64,000 bases of DNA from Paludibacteraceae bacterium (lineage in GTDB: Bacteria; Bacteroidota; Bacteroidia; Bacteroidales; Paludibacteraceae). The stretch lies in the NCBI GenBank assembly GCA_905233415.1, contig CAJOEX010000001.1, forward strand, positions 62,001 to 126,000, written 5' to 3'. Of this stretch, positions 1 through 8,802 are shown in pieces. Made by a program: the position numbers and the translations under genes. The notes beneath the pieces are model-generated. The model worked only from the letters and a program-made list of their open reading frames with translations, was not told the DNA's origin and did no database searches. Each line of letters begins with the position of its first letter. Positions within the stretch are counted from its first letter, which is position 1.

Positions 1-3000
1 AGGAAGTAATCAGCCTTATAAACAGTCTTGATGTCTTTCCAGTTACCGGTAGCGTCTTTTGCTTCAAATTCAACGGCATCAACTGTGATTACAGAGTCGT
101 TATCCAGTGCGTCGAAGTGCGCTTTCAGGTTAGCAATAGCCGCATCAGCATATACAGCCATACCACGAGCTACGAGCGGCAGAGCGCCGATAGCCTGAAG
201 TCCTGCTACGTCAAGCGTTGTATCAGGAGCTACAATCGGAGTTACATGGAAGTGGTATATGCTGTCGCACAAGCTAGTACCTTTACGGAACGGAATAGTA
301 TCGTCCCACATGAAGTACGAAGCCACCTTGGAATCAATGGTGTGGTCAATACCGGCAAACTTATCATGGAATACGGTTCCGTCGCAAACGAATTCACGGA
401 TTGTTTCGTGAAGCATCTCCGTCGGTTCTGCATCTATGAGTTGTGCCCAGAAACGGGTGTCGTTCGAAGATGAGTAGTGAACATAAATACCCGGGTTCGG
501 CCAACCAATCCATTCAATCAGGTCACGGTCAATAACACGAACTGAATCCGCTTTACCCTTGAAGTTATAGTCAAGCGACTTGAATGATCTGTCGCGGCAA
601 TTGTAGAACAGGTCAGCAGCAACCTTTGTCTCAGCATCTACGAGGTTCTCGAAGTGGAGTTCAATATCCTTACCCTCAGGAATGATGGTCGGGCTGAGTT
701 CAATGAGATACCAGAGATCCTGCTTGGCAGGATGGATGTGACCATTCTCCCAATCGAAGAGAATCGGGTTGAGACACTCATCACCCTTGCTGAGCTGGAT
801 GTCGAAGCGGAAGGTGATATTCTCACCCGGACGAGTGGTAACGAGAACGAATACCTCATTCTCCTCAAGCGCGTTGATAGAAGCACGCTCAACGAGGCGG
901 GTATATGTGCCGTTAGCATCAATGACCTGTGTCTTCTCCGTCATCTTGTATTGAACAGGGCACTCCCAAGAGAGTTCAGCTTTGAGCTTAATCTGCTGAC
1001 CAACTTTGTTGGTAACAGTCAGTGTACCGTCACCTACGGTGTTGTCACGCAGGTTGCTGATGTCAACACGGTACCATACAGCAGTGTCAGCCTTTTGGGC
1101 ATACTCTGTATTCAGAGCTACATTAACTGCTTGCAGACATGCATCCGGATCTCCTTGATACGGATCTTCGTCCTCAACATCGAAATTGATTTGACTCAGT
1201 TGCGTTACGGTCAACTCAACATAGATATAGGTTCCGGAGAAGCCACGGAAGAAGTCAGAACCGAATTCTTTACTCTTCACGGCACCTGCGCTGTGTTCAC
1301 GAGAACCTGTCTGGAACGGCTCTTCACCACAATTGGAGTAAACAGCTACAGAGATACGGCCGGCCTTATTGTCGAGGTTGGTCAGCGTCACAGTAGCGCG
1401 TTTGTGTTGGTCGATGAACGCCTTACGGTCAAGACGATACCAAACAGTCGTACCAGCCTTTTGGGTAATGGTAGTATCTTTCGTAGTGAGAATGATAGCG
1501 TGTTCGCACTTGTCACCGGTATTCGGGTCAACAAGGTCAACGCGGAATTGGAAGTCACCCTTCTTAGAGCGTGTTACACGGAACCAAACTTTCTCATACT
1601 TGTTAGCAACAGGCTCAATCATACTGCGCTCAATGAGTTTGGAGATTTTCGCACCATTCTTCAAAGAAGTGGACTTGGCAGCCATTTCCTCGGTAACAGG
1701 GCACTCATAAGCAACTTCAACCTTGATAGTGTTGTCAATCGAAGCGAGGCTCTTAAGAATTGCCTTCGGAGCCAAATCAGCCTTTTGGCGAAGGATGTCG
1801 GTCTTCACGAAGTACCAAGCGGTATCAACGGTTTGCGTATAGTCTTTATTGAACTCGAACTCCTGTGCATCATTACAAGCGGTAATCGGCTCAAATGCAG
1901 GAGCATCTTCTATTTCCGCTTCAAAATGAATAGGCACTGTCGTATTGATGCGTACCCAGACTTCATCACCAAAGGTTTCCAACGAAGCACGTGAGATAAC
2001 CTTTTCGCGGGTAGCACCTGCAGCAATCTTCACACCTTGCTCTTGCGGAACTTCGCAGGGGCAGGAAGTTGCGAGATATGCATCCAGATTACCTGCATTC
2101 TTGGTATCCTTATTGATAATGCGGGCACGAATCTGTTTACCTGTAGCAGCTTTAGCATCCTTGAGGTCGATTACATACCATACAGCACCATCCTTGGCCT
2201 TTTGGTCATTACCACTTACCCAGTTGAACGGAATAGCGGCCTTGCAATCTGCGCCCGGATTTGCTTCCTCTTTCTTGATTTGGATAGCAATCGGCTGGTT
2301 AGACTTAACAAGGATATAAGCCTCGTGAATGTCAGGACTGAGCCCATTGTCACCACTGAAGAGGTCACGGGCAATTTCTTTCTCAAATACACCGTCCTTA
2401 TCCAATGTCAACGAACGTTTCTGTGTCGGCAAGTTATCCGGGCATTGCCATGAAAGCTCACCTGAGATAGTAGCAGAAGCGTTGGCATTGAGGTTGTGAA
2501 CAGTAACCACCGTAACCTTTTGAGGATCTGTATTGCGCAGATAATCAATATCTACCTTATACAATACACCACCGGCAACATTAGCCTCCTGCTTTACACC
2601 ATACTCCCAATCGAAGTCTTTAGCTGTAGAGCAATCGGGGAAGCTCGGCGTGTGCTGGGCATCTTCCATTGTAGCATGGAAATATACTTTCTTGTCAGCG
2701 GTAATACCTACATAAATAGTGTCAGCCAAAGCAGAGAAGAGTGAGTAGTCAAGCACTTTGTCCATAGTCTTTCCGCCCTCTACAGAACGAGAGATGCTCT
2801 GGAGGTCAACGTACGGGCAGCTAAATGCGAGGTCGGCTTTAATAGTAGCCTTTGTCGTCGCATTGTTCTCAACGAAGAGATGAATATTCTTCGGAGCAGC
2901 CGGATTCTTAGCGTCTTTGATACCTACAGCATACCATACTTGGTTCGGTGTGTTCTGTACATGGCCTTTATCCCAGTCAAATACTGTACTGGTCTTACAT

Positions 3001-4166
3001 GCATTACCTTCGTGAACGTTCTTCAGACGAGCAGAGAAAGCAATGTCTTGTGTAGAATTCAAGCGAACATAGATATACTCTACGCCTTCCTTGATACCGT
3101 CAACCATGTTCTTCTCAACGTCGCGAACAATGGTCTTTCCGGGAGCAACTGTATAGGAATACTCCATAAAGTCTGTGCTACCTGCATCCGTACCGCAAGC
3201 AAAAGCAACCTTAGCCGTCAATTTGGCAGGACCAGCATTGCTTTGGTTGATAAGCGTAACCTCAGGCATCATCTTTTTACCCTTCAGTTCGGAAACAGGG
3301 ATACGATACTCTGCTTCGCCTGCAGCTTGGGTGTAGTCCACATCCATCTTCAATTCCTTAGCATTGCAATCAATGGCCGGCTCGGTCGGAGCGGGTTTGT
3401 CCACCAATTCAGCGTAAAGGTTCAGAGGTTGTGTTGTTGAAACATACACATACACCAGCTGGCCACCCAACATGTCGATAAGTGCACGTTTGAGGATTTC
3501 CTCTTTTGGAGCACCGGCAGCCAATGAACCGGATTTCTGTGTCAGACCTGAACTCGGGCAATCGGGTGAAATACCAACTACGAAGTCCGCTGTCTTATTA
3601 CCCATGTTGGTAATAACCACACGAGCGGTCTTTTCAGGGTGTGCCTTGGCATCAGCCAGGTCAACCGCCCACCAACCATTTCCGACAGGTTGCATCATGG
3701 ACTGGTCTTCCCATTTGAACTCACTCGCTTTCAAGCAAGCCTCGTCAAGGTCAGACGTTTCATACACCTTGGCGCTGAGAGCAACTTTCTTGTTGGCCTC
3801 AAGTACCAAGAAGATTTCTGTCTGTTTCATGCTCACCAAAGCGGCAGCAGAACGAGACCAGATTTGGTTTGATTTGGCTGCGATGTCATATTCACGAGAC
3901 TCTTTCTCCGACATGATGTAACCTGTTACAGTTACATGTACCTCTTCGGATTCCAAGTTCGTGAGATAGAGTGCCAACGTCGGGTTATCCTCCTCATAGA
4001 GAGGATCCAGCGGTACACGGTACCACTTCGAACCAGCGTCTTGCTCACAGCCTTTTTCCCAGTTAAAGTCGATAGCATCGGCTCTACTGTCACCACTGTT
4101 ATCACCGACAGCCAGCATAGGCAAGGTCACCAGGATAGCAGTGATTAAAGTCAGAATTTTTCTCAT
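1..4166 (-). CDS. Large secreted repeat protein of about ten WY modules (3' end outside window)
   Basis: The reading frame is open from the ATG at 4164-4166 to the left edge, about 1388 codons, with no stop seen. It begins with a signal peptide (MRKILTLITAILVTLPMLA). From about residue 28 I count ten tandem modules of roughly 130 residues. Each starts with a pattern like C-x-x-A-x-x-F-x-W-x-x-G-x-x-Q and then WY-x-V-D-L, and most have a CP pair mid-module and end in a strand like VYVxI. The layout recalls PPC-like beta-sandwich modules, but that assignment is inference. After module ten the protein shifts to segments like CDGTVF seen in the next gene. It is probably the last gene of the operon from 19982-20013, 30 bp after its upstream neighbour. 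The C-terminus is outside the window, so a sorting tail cannot be checked. The function is unknown; an exported surface role is likely. Confidence 0.85.
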   Translation of the reverse strand, partial: MRKILTLITAILVTLPMLAVGDNSGDSRADAIDFNWEKGCEQDAGSKWYRVPLDPLYEEDNPTLALYLTNLESEEVHVTVTGYIMSEKESREYDIAAKSNQIWSRSAAALVSMKQTEIFLVLEANKKVALSAKVYETSDLDEACLKASEFKWEDQSMMQPVGNGWWAVDLADAKAHPEKTARVVITNMGNKTADFVVGISPDCPSSGLTQKSGSLAAGAPKEEILKRALIDMLGGQLVYVYVSTTQPLNLYAELVDKPAPTEPAIDCNAKELKMDVDYTQAAGEAEYRIPVSELKGKKMMPEVTLINQSNAGPAKLTAKVAFACGTDAGSTDFMEYSYTVAPGKTIVRDVEKNMVDGIKEGVEYIYVRLNSTQDIAFSARLKNVHEGNACKTSTVFDWDKGHVQNTPNQVWYAVGIKDAKNPAAPKNIHLFVENNATTKATIKADLAFSCPYVDLQSISRSVEGGKTMDKVLDYSLFSALADTIYVGITADKKVYFHATMEDAQHTPSFPDCSTAKDFDWEYGVKQEANVAGGVLYKVDIDYLRNTDPQKVTVVTVHNLNANASATISGELSWQCPDNLPTQKRSLTLDKDGVFEKEIARDLFSGDNGLSPDIHEAYILVKSNQPIAIQIKKEEANPGADCKAAIPFNWVSGNDQKAKDGAVWYVIDLKDAKAATGKQIRARIINKDTKNAGNLDAYLATSCPCEVPQEQGVKIAAGATREKVISRASLETFGDEVWVRINTTVPIHFEAEIEDAPAFEPITACNDAQEFEFNKDYTQTVDTAWYFVKTDILRQKADLAPKAILKSLASIDNTIKVEVAYECPVTEEMAAKSTSLKNGAKISKLIERSMIEPVANKYEKVWFRVTRSKKGDFQFRVDLVDPNTGDKCEHAIILTTKDTTITQKAGTTVWYRLDRKAFIDQHKRATVTLTNLDNKAGRISVAVYSNCGEEPFQTGSREHSAGAVKSKEFGSDFFRGFSGTYIYVELTVTQLSQINFDVEDEDPYQGDPDACLQAVNVALNTEYAQKADTAVWYRVDISNLRDNTVGDGTLTVTNKVGQQIKLKAELSWECPVQYKMTEKTQVIDANGTYTRLVERASINALEENEVFVLVTTRPGENITFRFDIQLSKGDECLNPILFDWENGHIHPAKQDLWYLIELSPTIIPEGKDIELHFENLVDAETKVAADLFYNCRDRSFKSLDYNFKGKADSVRVIDRDLIEWIGWPNPGIYVHYSSSNDTRFWAQLIDAEPTEMLHETIREFVCDGTVFHDKFAGIDHTIDSKVASYFMWDDTIPFRKGTSLCDSIYHFHVTPIVAPDTTLDVAGLQAIGALPLVARGMAVYADAAIANLKAHFDALDNDSVITVDAVEFEAKDATGNWKDIKTVYKADYF

Positions 4167-4196
4167 AACAAAACTGATTTTAAGTTAATAATAAAG

Positions 4197-5810
4197 TTAA
4201 TTACCAAGTATAGTATATAGCATACCATCTTTTTCAATGTAAAAAATTCCGTCCAAAAGGACTTTGCGTGCGTAGGGAGCATTATCGCTCTCGGTGATAC
4301 TCAAGCCAGTCTGCGGAGTCGGCTCACGCAAAACAAGCAGGAAATGGCGCGTACAAGTATTGGGATACGCATCAACAATATCGTACTCGCCGTACTTGTA
4401 ATATGGTTTACCATTGAAGTAGAAGTTCTGCAACTCCTCTTCGGTAAGGTATTCTATAATGGTTTCCAATTCGGGTTCCGTAAAATGGATTGTCATGGCG
4501 GTAACAACGCATGTATCCACATCGTGCCAAACGGAGTCCACAATGGCAGTATCACGGGTGATAACCGTTCCGTTTGACATGGTGTATGTCTTACCCTGGC
4601 AAATATCCTCTTCAACCGCCGTATTGTGATATACAGGCTGGTGGAACAAGTGCAACAGATACATTTCTTCACACTGACCAGGCGTCTGAATGAGTACAGA
4701 ATAATCGCCGAATTCGTCAATCAATTTCGTGTTGCGGTAGAGATACGGGAACTGCTTGGTGGTAATACCAATCTTTTCCTCAACCTGCACAGGCTCAACA
4801 ATAGTAACGTCGTAATGAGTTGCCAACAGTGTATCCTTAATTACCCAAGTTGTATCGTTATACTGCGTCGGTTCGCGGAGCGTTGTATCCGCCAAAACCA
4901 ATCCTTTGCCGCGACAAACCGCCTCTGCAACCGTATCGGTCACGAATTTGGCAGAACTACGGAACATGATACGTCCCACATCCTCAGCTTTGTGCTCAAA
5001 GTGGAAATAGAGCGGTGTCTTTTCCGCACGGAAAGCGTCCAGCAGCTCCTTGCCAGGGAAATAAACTTTCAACGAGTCATGAAACGTGGTGCGTGCCACC
5101 TCGGGTCCATCACAAGTGCCTGATGTAATGTACATTTCACAAGGCTGGTTCTTCGCTTGCTTCCATTGCACAAACATATTGTTGGTGACATTGGTTCCAG
5201 GCGCAAGATAGTACACTTCATCCTCATGGTTGCTGACATAAGTCATGCCAGAGAAAATCTGCAACGGATCCTCACAAGTGGAGTGAGGTCCTTCATCATA
5301 AGGATAGCAAATAACACGTCCCGAACCGCCTTCCTTATTGGGATATACGCGCATACGCGGAGTTACCATCTGCATGAGCGCTTCTGCAGCGCCACCCATC
5401 TCATCTATCTTTTTGTTAATATCCGTTACATCTTTCTCCTGCATAGAGTTAGCGCCGACTGTAACGGTAAAAGAAGGTGCCGATGAGTTACAAAGGGCAA
5501 ACACATCTATTGTCACAGAAGAGTTGGCAAACCAGTATGCAGACAAACCTTGCTTGAGTTGGTCCACGCTAGCCTTAAACCACGTTGTATCTGAAATGAC
5601 CATATCCAAACCAAACTGGAAATCAATGGCATTCTCCTTACAATCGCAGTAATAATAGGGTGCGCTCATTAAGGATGCCTCCCACCAACACGGCAGAATT
5701 CCCTGCTTGAGGCCATCAGTTTCACGCACAACATACTCATCCTGTGCCCACAGCGGAGTCGCCGCCGAGAGCAGTAAGACAAGTGTCAGTTGTTTAACAA
5801 TTCTATTCAT
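4197..5810 (-). CDS. Secreted protein with one WY-type module and a C-terminal sorting-like tail
   Basis: This protein of 537 residues has a clear signal peptide ending at LWAQ. Residues about 40-140 resemble one module of the neighbouring repeat protein (CDCKENAIDFQFG, then TTWFKASVDQLKQG). The middle holds Cys-rich segments of the kind AVCRGKGLVLADTTLREP and DICQGKTYTMSNGTVI, which recur in large surface proteins of the phylum. The C-terminus (KVLLDGIFYIEKDGMLYTIL) matches the short tail shared by other exported proteins in this window, probably a type IX secretion signal variant. It starts 37 bp after the upstream gene's stop and ends 30 bp before the next start, so co-transcription is likely. 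I recognise no enzymatic motif. Confidence 0.85.
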   Translation of the reverse strand: MNRIVKQLTLVLLLSAATPLWAQDEYVVRETDGLKQGILPCWWEASLMSAPYYYCDCKENAIDFQFGLDMVISDTTWFKASVDQLKQGLSAYWFANSSVTIDVFALCNSSAPSFTVTVGANSMQEKDVTDINKKIDEMGGAAEALMQMVTPRMRVYPNKEGGSGRVICYPYDEGPHSTCEDPLQIFSGMTYVSNHEDEVYYLAPGTNVTNNMFVQWKQAKNQPCEMYITSGTCDGPEVARTTFHDSLKVYFPGKELLDAFRAEKTPLYFHFEHKAEDVGRIMFRSSAKFVTDTVAEAVCRGKGLVLADTTLREPTQYNDTTWVIKDTLLATHYDVTIVEPVQVEEKIGITTKQFPYLYRNTKLIDEFGDYSVLIQTPGQCEEMYLLHLFHQPVYHNTAVEEDICQGKTYTMSNGTVITRDTAIVDSVWHDVDTCVVTAMTIHFTEPELETIIEYLTEEELQNFYFNGKPYYKYGEYDIVDAYPNTCTRHFLLVLREPTPQTGLSITESDNAPYARKVLLDGIFYIEKDGMLYTILGN

Positions 5811-5847
5811 ATACCTTATATATATTTAACAAATAGCGTTTCCAGTT

Positions 5848-7845
5848 TTACTTTACCCGTCTGCCGGTCATATCATAAAGCATCCGTGTTCCGGCACGAT
5901 TCAACTCAATGAACAGCGCGCCATCCTGCAATACAATCCGGTTATAATCCGCGTCAGAATTAACATCTGTAAGGGCTGTCGGCTTTACATCAATAGTAAG
6001 AGTGACAGAATTAGACACTCCGCTACCGTCATTTGCAGTTGCAGTAACCGTCACTTCACCTGAAGTGGCATCTTCGTTGCGGGTTACTGAATATGTTGAC
6101 TGTTTCCAAGTCACCAAGTCTGCGCCCTCGGTAATAGCCCATGTCAAGGACGGGTCTGTTGCATTCGCAGGCAGAACGGTAGCTTTAATATTCGCTGTCG
6201 GATTCTGGTCATCAAGCACCGTCACAGTCGGCTCCAAAAGGATTTCCGATACCAAAATAATTTGAGGGTCTTGGTCTTCCGGTGCATTACTGATAATCTT
6301 CATAGTACCTTTTACTTCCGGCTTGAAGATTATATACAAATATCCTTCAGCATCTACACGATCTGCCCAAGAAGCCAATGTCGCTTGGTCTATCGTCCAT
6401 GAACTCTTTTTAGATATAGCCAAATAGTCTATCACATGATCATACGACACACTTCCCAATTTGAAGTCACAGACATCACCTACACCGGCCTGACATTTTC
6501 CGTTACCAAGCCAATCCAATTTCAAATCTCCGTCTTTATAAGCATTGTAGTAGAGCGCGTAACTAACCTTAGCGTTCTTCTCCAATATCAGCTCGCTGTT
6601 CTTTTCAAGACGTTGAGTTAGTGCCAAACATTCAGACAAATTCCAAATATCGGGTGTCACCGATGTCTTTGCCGCACAACGGAAACGTACATAGAGGTAA
6701 TTGTCCAGCGCTTTTGCACAAAGCTCCTTCATCTGCGCAGTTTTCAAACCAAGCATGTGTCCGTCCGCTGTTTTGTCAAATTTGAATGAATCCACAGCCG
6801 TTGAAGGAATAAAGTCAGGCGACAAGCCGACATACATACGGAACGTATAATCCGTCGGAGTAGTGAAAACGGTTGCCGTATCCCACGACATCGGAATGGC
6901 ATAGAGTGACAGAGTATCATGTGCCAAAATGCTCACCGGCTTCTCATACTTGAGCAATTTCGCGTCACCGGCAGGTGGAGCCATCGGTACACGCTCAATC
7001 TTCAAGACACCTGCCGATTTGGAATAGAATTTGGCATAGAACATACCACCGGCATTTTCCTCAAACTTAACATAATACATCAATTTGGCGCTTGAAAGTT
7101 TTACGGTATCCTCATCTGTTGCCGTTTTACGCATAATGACAGACTCTTCTGTAATTTTTGTCGGGTCAAAATCGCACTCCGATGCAACTGCAATGGTCAC
7201 AGGCTCTTCTCCGTCCCACACAAAGCGGATAGAGTCATTCTGCCATTGTACAAACGGCACGATTACGTGACGCTCTTTGTCTTCCGGCTGCACACGTACC
7301 GTATCACCGAGGTGCATAAACTTGTATCCGTCCATACAGTCGGCGAACATATCATCCGGTGCCATAGCCATTTCACCAGCAGTGGAATAGGTTACTTTGA
7401 CATACACTTCCACATTATAGTCTATTCCTGCCTTTAGCAGCAGGTCACGATATGCCTGACCCATAGACAGATAATAGTATAATTTGCCCTCTATTACCTG
7501 CTTGTTCAATTTCGGCTTGTGCGGCATATCCAACGACACACCACTTCCTTCATTGGGACAGAAGAGACTACAAATGATACTATCCGAATATACACCTGAA
7601 GTACAGGAAAAGTCCATCTCTATTTCGGGTGCAGGGTCTGACTCATTTATCGGTGAGAAATATACCGCCAACGGCAAATCAAAGGTATTGGCCATATACC
7701 AATAGGTACCGGGCTTGGTAATCTGTGCCTTATAGTCCTTACCCAAAATAATCGGGAAACTACAAGACTCACCACGTCCAAAAGCTGCTGTCCCCATCGC
7801 GAGGAAGCACAACACTAATACAGTAACTAATACGTTTCTTTTCAT
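5848..7845 (-). CDS. Secreted protein with PPC-like modules and a Big_2-type Ig domain
   Basis: This protein of 665 residues has a signal peptide (MKRNVLVTVLVLCFLAMGTAAFG). The first mature segment (ESCSFPIILGKDYKAQIT, then GTYWYMANT) fits the WY module of this operon and resembles PPC-like sandwiches. Similar segments recur to about residue 520. Residues about 535-635 look like a bacterial Ig-like group 2 domain (VLPANATDPSLTWAITEG, later SGEVTVTATANDGSG). The last 30 residues (IVLQDGALFIELN, then MLYDMTGRRVK) match the shared C-terminal tail, suggesting type IX export. It starts 4 bp after the stop of the upstream membrane protein, so the two are almost certainly co-translated. The role is unknown; surface adhesion is a guess. 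Confidence 0.85.
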   Translation of the reverse strand: MKRNVLVTVLVLCFLAMGTAAFGRGESCSFPIILGKDYKAQITKPGTYWYMANTFDLPLAVYFSPINESDPAPEIEMDFSCTSGVYSDSIICSLFCPNEGSGVSLDMPHKPKLNKQVIEGKLYYYLSMGQAYRDLLLKAGIDYNVEVYVKVTYSTAGEMAMAPDDMFADCMDGYKFMHLGDTVRVQPEDKERHVIVPFVQWQNDSIRFVWDGEEPVTIAVASECDFDPTKITEESVIMRKTATDEDTVKLSSAKLMYYVKFEENAGGMFYAKFYSKSAGVLKIERVPMAPPAGDAKLLKYEKPVSILAHDTLSLYAIPMSWDTATVFTTPTDYTFRMYVGLSPDFIPSTAVDSFKFDKTADGHMLGLKTAQMKELCAKALDNYLYVRFRCAAKTSVTPDIWNLSECLALTQRLEKNSELILEKNAKVSYALYYNAYKDGDLKLDWLGNGKCQAGVGDVCDFKLGSVSYDHVIDYLAISKKSSWTIDQATLASWADRVDAEGYLYIIFKPEVKGTMKIISNAPEDQDPQIILVSEILLEPTVTVLDDQNPTANIKATVLPANATDPSLTWAITEGADLVTWKQSTYSVTRNEDATSGEVTVTATANDGSGVSNSVTLTIDVKPTALTDVNSDADYNRIVLQDGALFIELNRAGTRMLYDMTGRRVK

Positions 7846-7849
7846 TTTT

Positions 7850-8746
7850 TTACTTTTTTATCATTATCTTTTTTGTTTTCATTCTCCGGCAAACGGCATA
7901 TCCTGCCAGCAGCATCAGGAATAGTATCCACGGTAGGTCACCAATCGGAGCATCCGCACCTTGGATATCGTCAACGAAGACCCAAGTTGAGCCGTCCCAC
8001 GCATATACTTTTCCATCCTCAACTTTTGTGCTTGGTGTTACCCATGTTTCACCATCCCACATCCATATTTCACCGTCTTGTTCTACGATATCACCCTCCT
8101 CTTCCCCATCATAACTCGGTTGCGCTCTTCTAATCCCCGGCATTGCAGACCTTGAGGATGAGGATGCAACGACATCAGCAACCACCGGAGTTTGAGCCAC
8201 TCCACCTCGCGTAGTACCTATGTTATTGTCCGCATACACACGAGAATCATACGCGTACGTGCGCTCGTATTGCGTGCTTATGCCTACCCCCGGTGTACTA
8301 AATCCGCCACCGTTACCACAAGAGACCGTACTTGTACCTTGCGATATAGAGCCGGCGAAACCTGCTCCGGAACCGCCACCGCCACCAATCGAATGAACCA
8401 CACTATTGGATGTCTGGTACACCGGCTGATACGAAGGCTGTTCGAACGATGTACGAACAGTAGCCGTTCCCGCACCGCTGTACGATACCCCTGTGCTATG
8501 ACGGAATAATGACTGCGATGTCGATGAAACCATCGGCATGGACACCGTTCCGCCCTGCGCCGATGGCGCATGATAAACAGCAGGTCCCGTATAACGAGGC
8601 ACTTTAATACCCTCCCAATCGCCAACGGCAAATCCCTCCGTCGTACTATTAGGATCGGACACTATTTGCCTTATGCCAAAGAACACACAGGCAGCACAGC
8701 CCAAAAGGACCAACGTCATAATGACGTATTGTCTAAATTGGTGCAT
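7850..8746 (-). CDS. Gly/Ser-rich envelope protein with N-terminal anchor and C-terminal membrane helix
   Basis: This protein of 298 residues starts with a hydrophobic segment that contains LLGC, so it may be a lipoprotein or a signal anchor. A low-complexity Gly/Ser/Thr/Val region follows (about 60-200). Then come two WDG-type repeats (GEIWMWDGETWV, then GKVYAWDGSTWV). Near the end a Pro-Gly-Asp turn (APIGDLP) precedes a membrane helix (WILFLMLLAGYAVC) and a basic tail (RRMKTKK). That turn-helix-basic layout is reminiscent of sorting tails, but I cannot name a known class. It lies between a giant secreted protein (56 bp upstream) and a PPC-like protein (4 bp downstream). It could anchor or help export its neighbours; this is inference from position only. 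Confidence 0.75.
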   Translation of the reverse strand: MHQFRQYVIMTLVLLGCAACVFFGIRQIVSDPNSTTEGFAVGDWEGIKVPRYTGPAVYHAPSAQGGTVSMPMVSSTSQSLFRHSTGVSYSGAGTATVRTSFEQPSYQPVYQTSNSVVHSIGGGGGSGAGFAGSISQGTSTVSCGNGGGFSTPGVGISTQYERTYAYDSRVYADNNIGTTRGGVAQTPVVADVVASSSSRSAMPGIRRAQPSYDGEEEGDIVEQDGEIWMWDGETWVTPSTKVEDGKVYAWDGSTWVFVDDIQGADAPIGDLPWILFLMLLAGYAVCRRMKTKKIMIKK

Positions 8747-8802
8747 CTCTTTTTTCCCTTTCCAGTTAAATTAACAGAATTACTAATACCTTTACTAATA
8801 CC

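Noticed and set aside
654..1994. Plus-strand open frame of 446 codons
   Set aside because: It lies wholly antisense to the repeat protein at 1-4166, has no family features or ribosome site, and its codons mirror the repetitive minus-strand gene.
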